5,710 bases of DNA from Dehalococcoidia bacterium (lineage in GTDB: Bacteria > Chloroflexota > Dehalococcoidia > SHYD01 > SHYC01): assembly GCA_016844365.1 (NCBI GenBank), contig JAENIT010000049.1, forward strand, positions 1 through 5,710, given 5' to 3'. The notes below the pieces were generated by a model. It was not told where the DNA came from, ran no database searches, and worked only from the letters and a program-made list of their open reading frames with translations. Positions 4,608 to 5,710 of the stretch are shown piece by piece. A program made the translations under genes and the position numbers. Numbering within the stretch: position 1 is the first letter of the stretch; each line of letters starts with the position of its first letter.

Positions 4608-5708
4608 CTATCTTATGACCCCTTCCTCCACTAGCTGGCCGATTTCCTCCTGGCTCATCTTGAGGAGCTCACTGAAGACGTAGTCGTTGTGCTCACCGAG
4701 GAGTGGAGATCTCTGATACTCGATGTCGGGGAGGGCGCTGAGATGCACCGGCATAGTCGGCATCATCCTAGGTCCGACCTCCGGGTGGTCCATCTCCACA
4801 AACTGGCCTCGTTCCCGCAGGTGGGGGTCGTAGCATACGTCTACAGCGGTGTAGCACGGCCCAGCGGCTACCCCCGCTCTTTGCAGGCTCTCGGTAACCT
4901 CCATGTTGGTGCGCGGTTTAGTCCACTCTGTGATTAAGGCGTCCAGCTCCTTATAGTGGCGCTGCCTGCTATATAGATCGACAAATCGGTCGTCCTTAAG
5001 CCACTCCGAGTGCCCGGTAGTCTGGCAAAGGGCCTCCCACTCCTGGTTATTGCTTACAGAGATAGCTACCCATTTGTCATCCCCCTGGCAACGATACACT
5101 CCGTTGGGAGCCATACGCTCATCCCTGTTTGCTCTGGGGGCCGTCACCCGCCCGTTCATCGTATATTCAAGGACGGCCTCAGGCATCATTGAGATGACTC
5201 CCTCGGCCATGGAGTTGTCGATAAAGACGCCCTCACCGGTCTTCTTACTGTTGTATATGGCTGATAGCAACGCAAAAGCGCTGTAGATGCCCACCACATA
5301 GTCGGGCCAGGTCCCTCCCACCATTCGGGGCTCATCGCCCGGTCCATATCCGGTAACGCTGGCGAGGCCGGCGTAGGAGATTACGGCCGTCCCCCACCCG
5401 AAGAGGTGTCGCTCCCTCCCCATGTGTCCCATAGTGGACTTAGACATAACGACCAGTTCCGGCTTTAGTTTCTTAAGCTCCTCGTAGTCCAAGCCGTAAC
5501 GCTGCATGACTCCGTAAGCGAAGCTGTCGGTAACTACATCGCTGATCATGATGATGCGCTTGGCCAACTCCACGCCCTCGGGAGTTTGGAGGTCAATTGA
5601 TACGCTCTTCTTAGCATAATTGAGGCAGTTGTACCCCGCAGTCCTATTTAAACCGTAGATACCGTCGGCAGCGCCGAAGGGGTTGGCTCGGAGGATGTCG
5701 GGATGCAG
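4608..5708 (-). CDS. CaiB/BaiF family (family III) CoA-transferase, N-terminus outside window
   Basis: The frame is open from the right edge to TAG at 4608-4610, giving 366 visible residues. An internal GTG at 5573 is not the start, because conserved family sequence continues upstream: PFGAADG, then NYAKKSVSIDLQTPEG, the typical segment before the first alpha-helical stretch. About 40-60 N-terminal residues are missing. Other marks are DVVTDSFAYGVMQRYGLDYEELKKLKPELV, GGTWPDYVVGIYSAFALLSAI, GEGVFIDNSMAEG (visible residues 158-170), the MAPNGVYRCQGDDKWVAI core strand segment, RFVDLYSRQRH and a C-terminal PLLGEHND motif. These enzymes move CoA between carboxylic acids through an aspartyl-CoA intermediate. 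At the place of the catalytic Asp of formyl-CoA transferase (Asp169) I read a Glu, encoded at 5202-5204. The gene is transcribed towards the crotonase operon and may supply CoA thioesters to it. Its promoter is outside the window. Confidence 0.9.
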   Translation of the reverse strand: MHPDILRANPFGAADGIYGLNRTAGYNCLNYAKKSVSIDLQTPEGVELAKRIIMISDVVTDSFAYGVMQRYGLDYEELKKLKPELVVMSKSTMGHMGRERHLFGWGTAVISYAGLASVTGYGPGDEPRMVGGTWPDYVVGIYSAFALLSAIYNSKKTGEGVFIDNSMAEGVISMMPEAVLEYTMNGRVTAPRANRDERMAPNGVYRCQGDDKWVAISVSNNQEWEALCQTTGHSEWLKDDRFVDLYSRQRHYKELDALITEWTKPRTNMEVTESLQRAGVAAGPCYTAVDVCYDPHLRERGQFVEMDHPEVGPRMMPTMPVHLSALPDIEYQRSPLLGEHNDYVFSELLKMSQEEIGQLVEEGVIR

Positions 5709-5710
5709 TG

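Noticed and set aside
1..5710. CRISPR array, insertion sequence, tRNA or attachment site.
   Set aside because: No spaced direct repeats, transposase-like protein, terminal inverted repeats or tRNA-like fold were found on either strand.

Overview
The window is a piece of a bacterial chromosome with moderately high GC. It carries six protein-coding genes, two of them cut by the window edges, and one roughly 500-base divergent intergenic region with clear signals. The gene set suggests a bacterium that degrades fatty acids or aromatic acids through CoA thioesters: two crotonase-fold enzymes, a zinc-less medium-chain quinone reductase and a family III CoA-transferase, next to NfeD and a biotin ligase without a DNA-binding domain. 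Such clusters are common in Chloroflexota (Dehalococcoidia/SAR202-like lineages) and in some Actinobacteria and Proteobacteria. I lean to Chloroflexota with low confidence, because no rRNA or other marker is present.

Left part (1-1480): the C-terminal part of an NfeD membrane protein on + runs off the left edge. It meets, tail to tail and one base apart, a biotin-protein ligase gene (birA) on -. Upstream of birA on the - strand is an ordered array: a near-consensus sigma-70-type promoter (-35 TTGACC, 17-bp spacer, -10 TATAGT), a Shine-Dalgarno matching the 16S rRNA tail over 12 nt, a 17-codon ORF, two further inverted repeats that can pair in alternative ways, a perfect 15-bp terminator hairpin, and then the birA start. 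It looks like an attenuator or leader-peptide arrangement and is the most unusual item here.

Middle (1480-1829): a divergent control region. A second good promoter (TTGACA, 17 bp, TACCAT) faces right and gives a predicted ~155-nt 5' UTR with two sizeable hairpins before the first crotonase gene.

Right part (1830-5710): a + strand group made of an enoyl-CoA hydratase/isomerase-family gene, a quinone oxidoreductase/enoyl reductase-like MDR gene after a 205-bp gap, and a second crotonase gene 17 bp further on. A CaiB/BaiF CoA-transferase on - converges with the last one, with 9 bp between the stop codons, and runs off the right edge. Together they could activate an acid by CoA transfer and then reduce, isomerise or hydrate its thioester. 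The substrate cannot be read from sequence. The two crotonases lack one or both canonical catalytic glutamates, so they are unlikely to be ordinary beta-oxidation hydratases.
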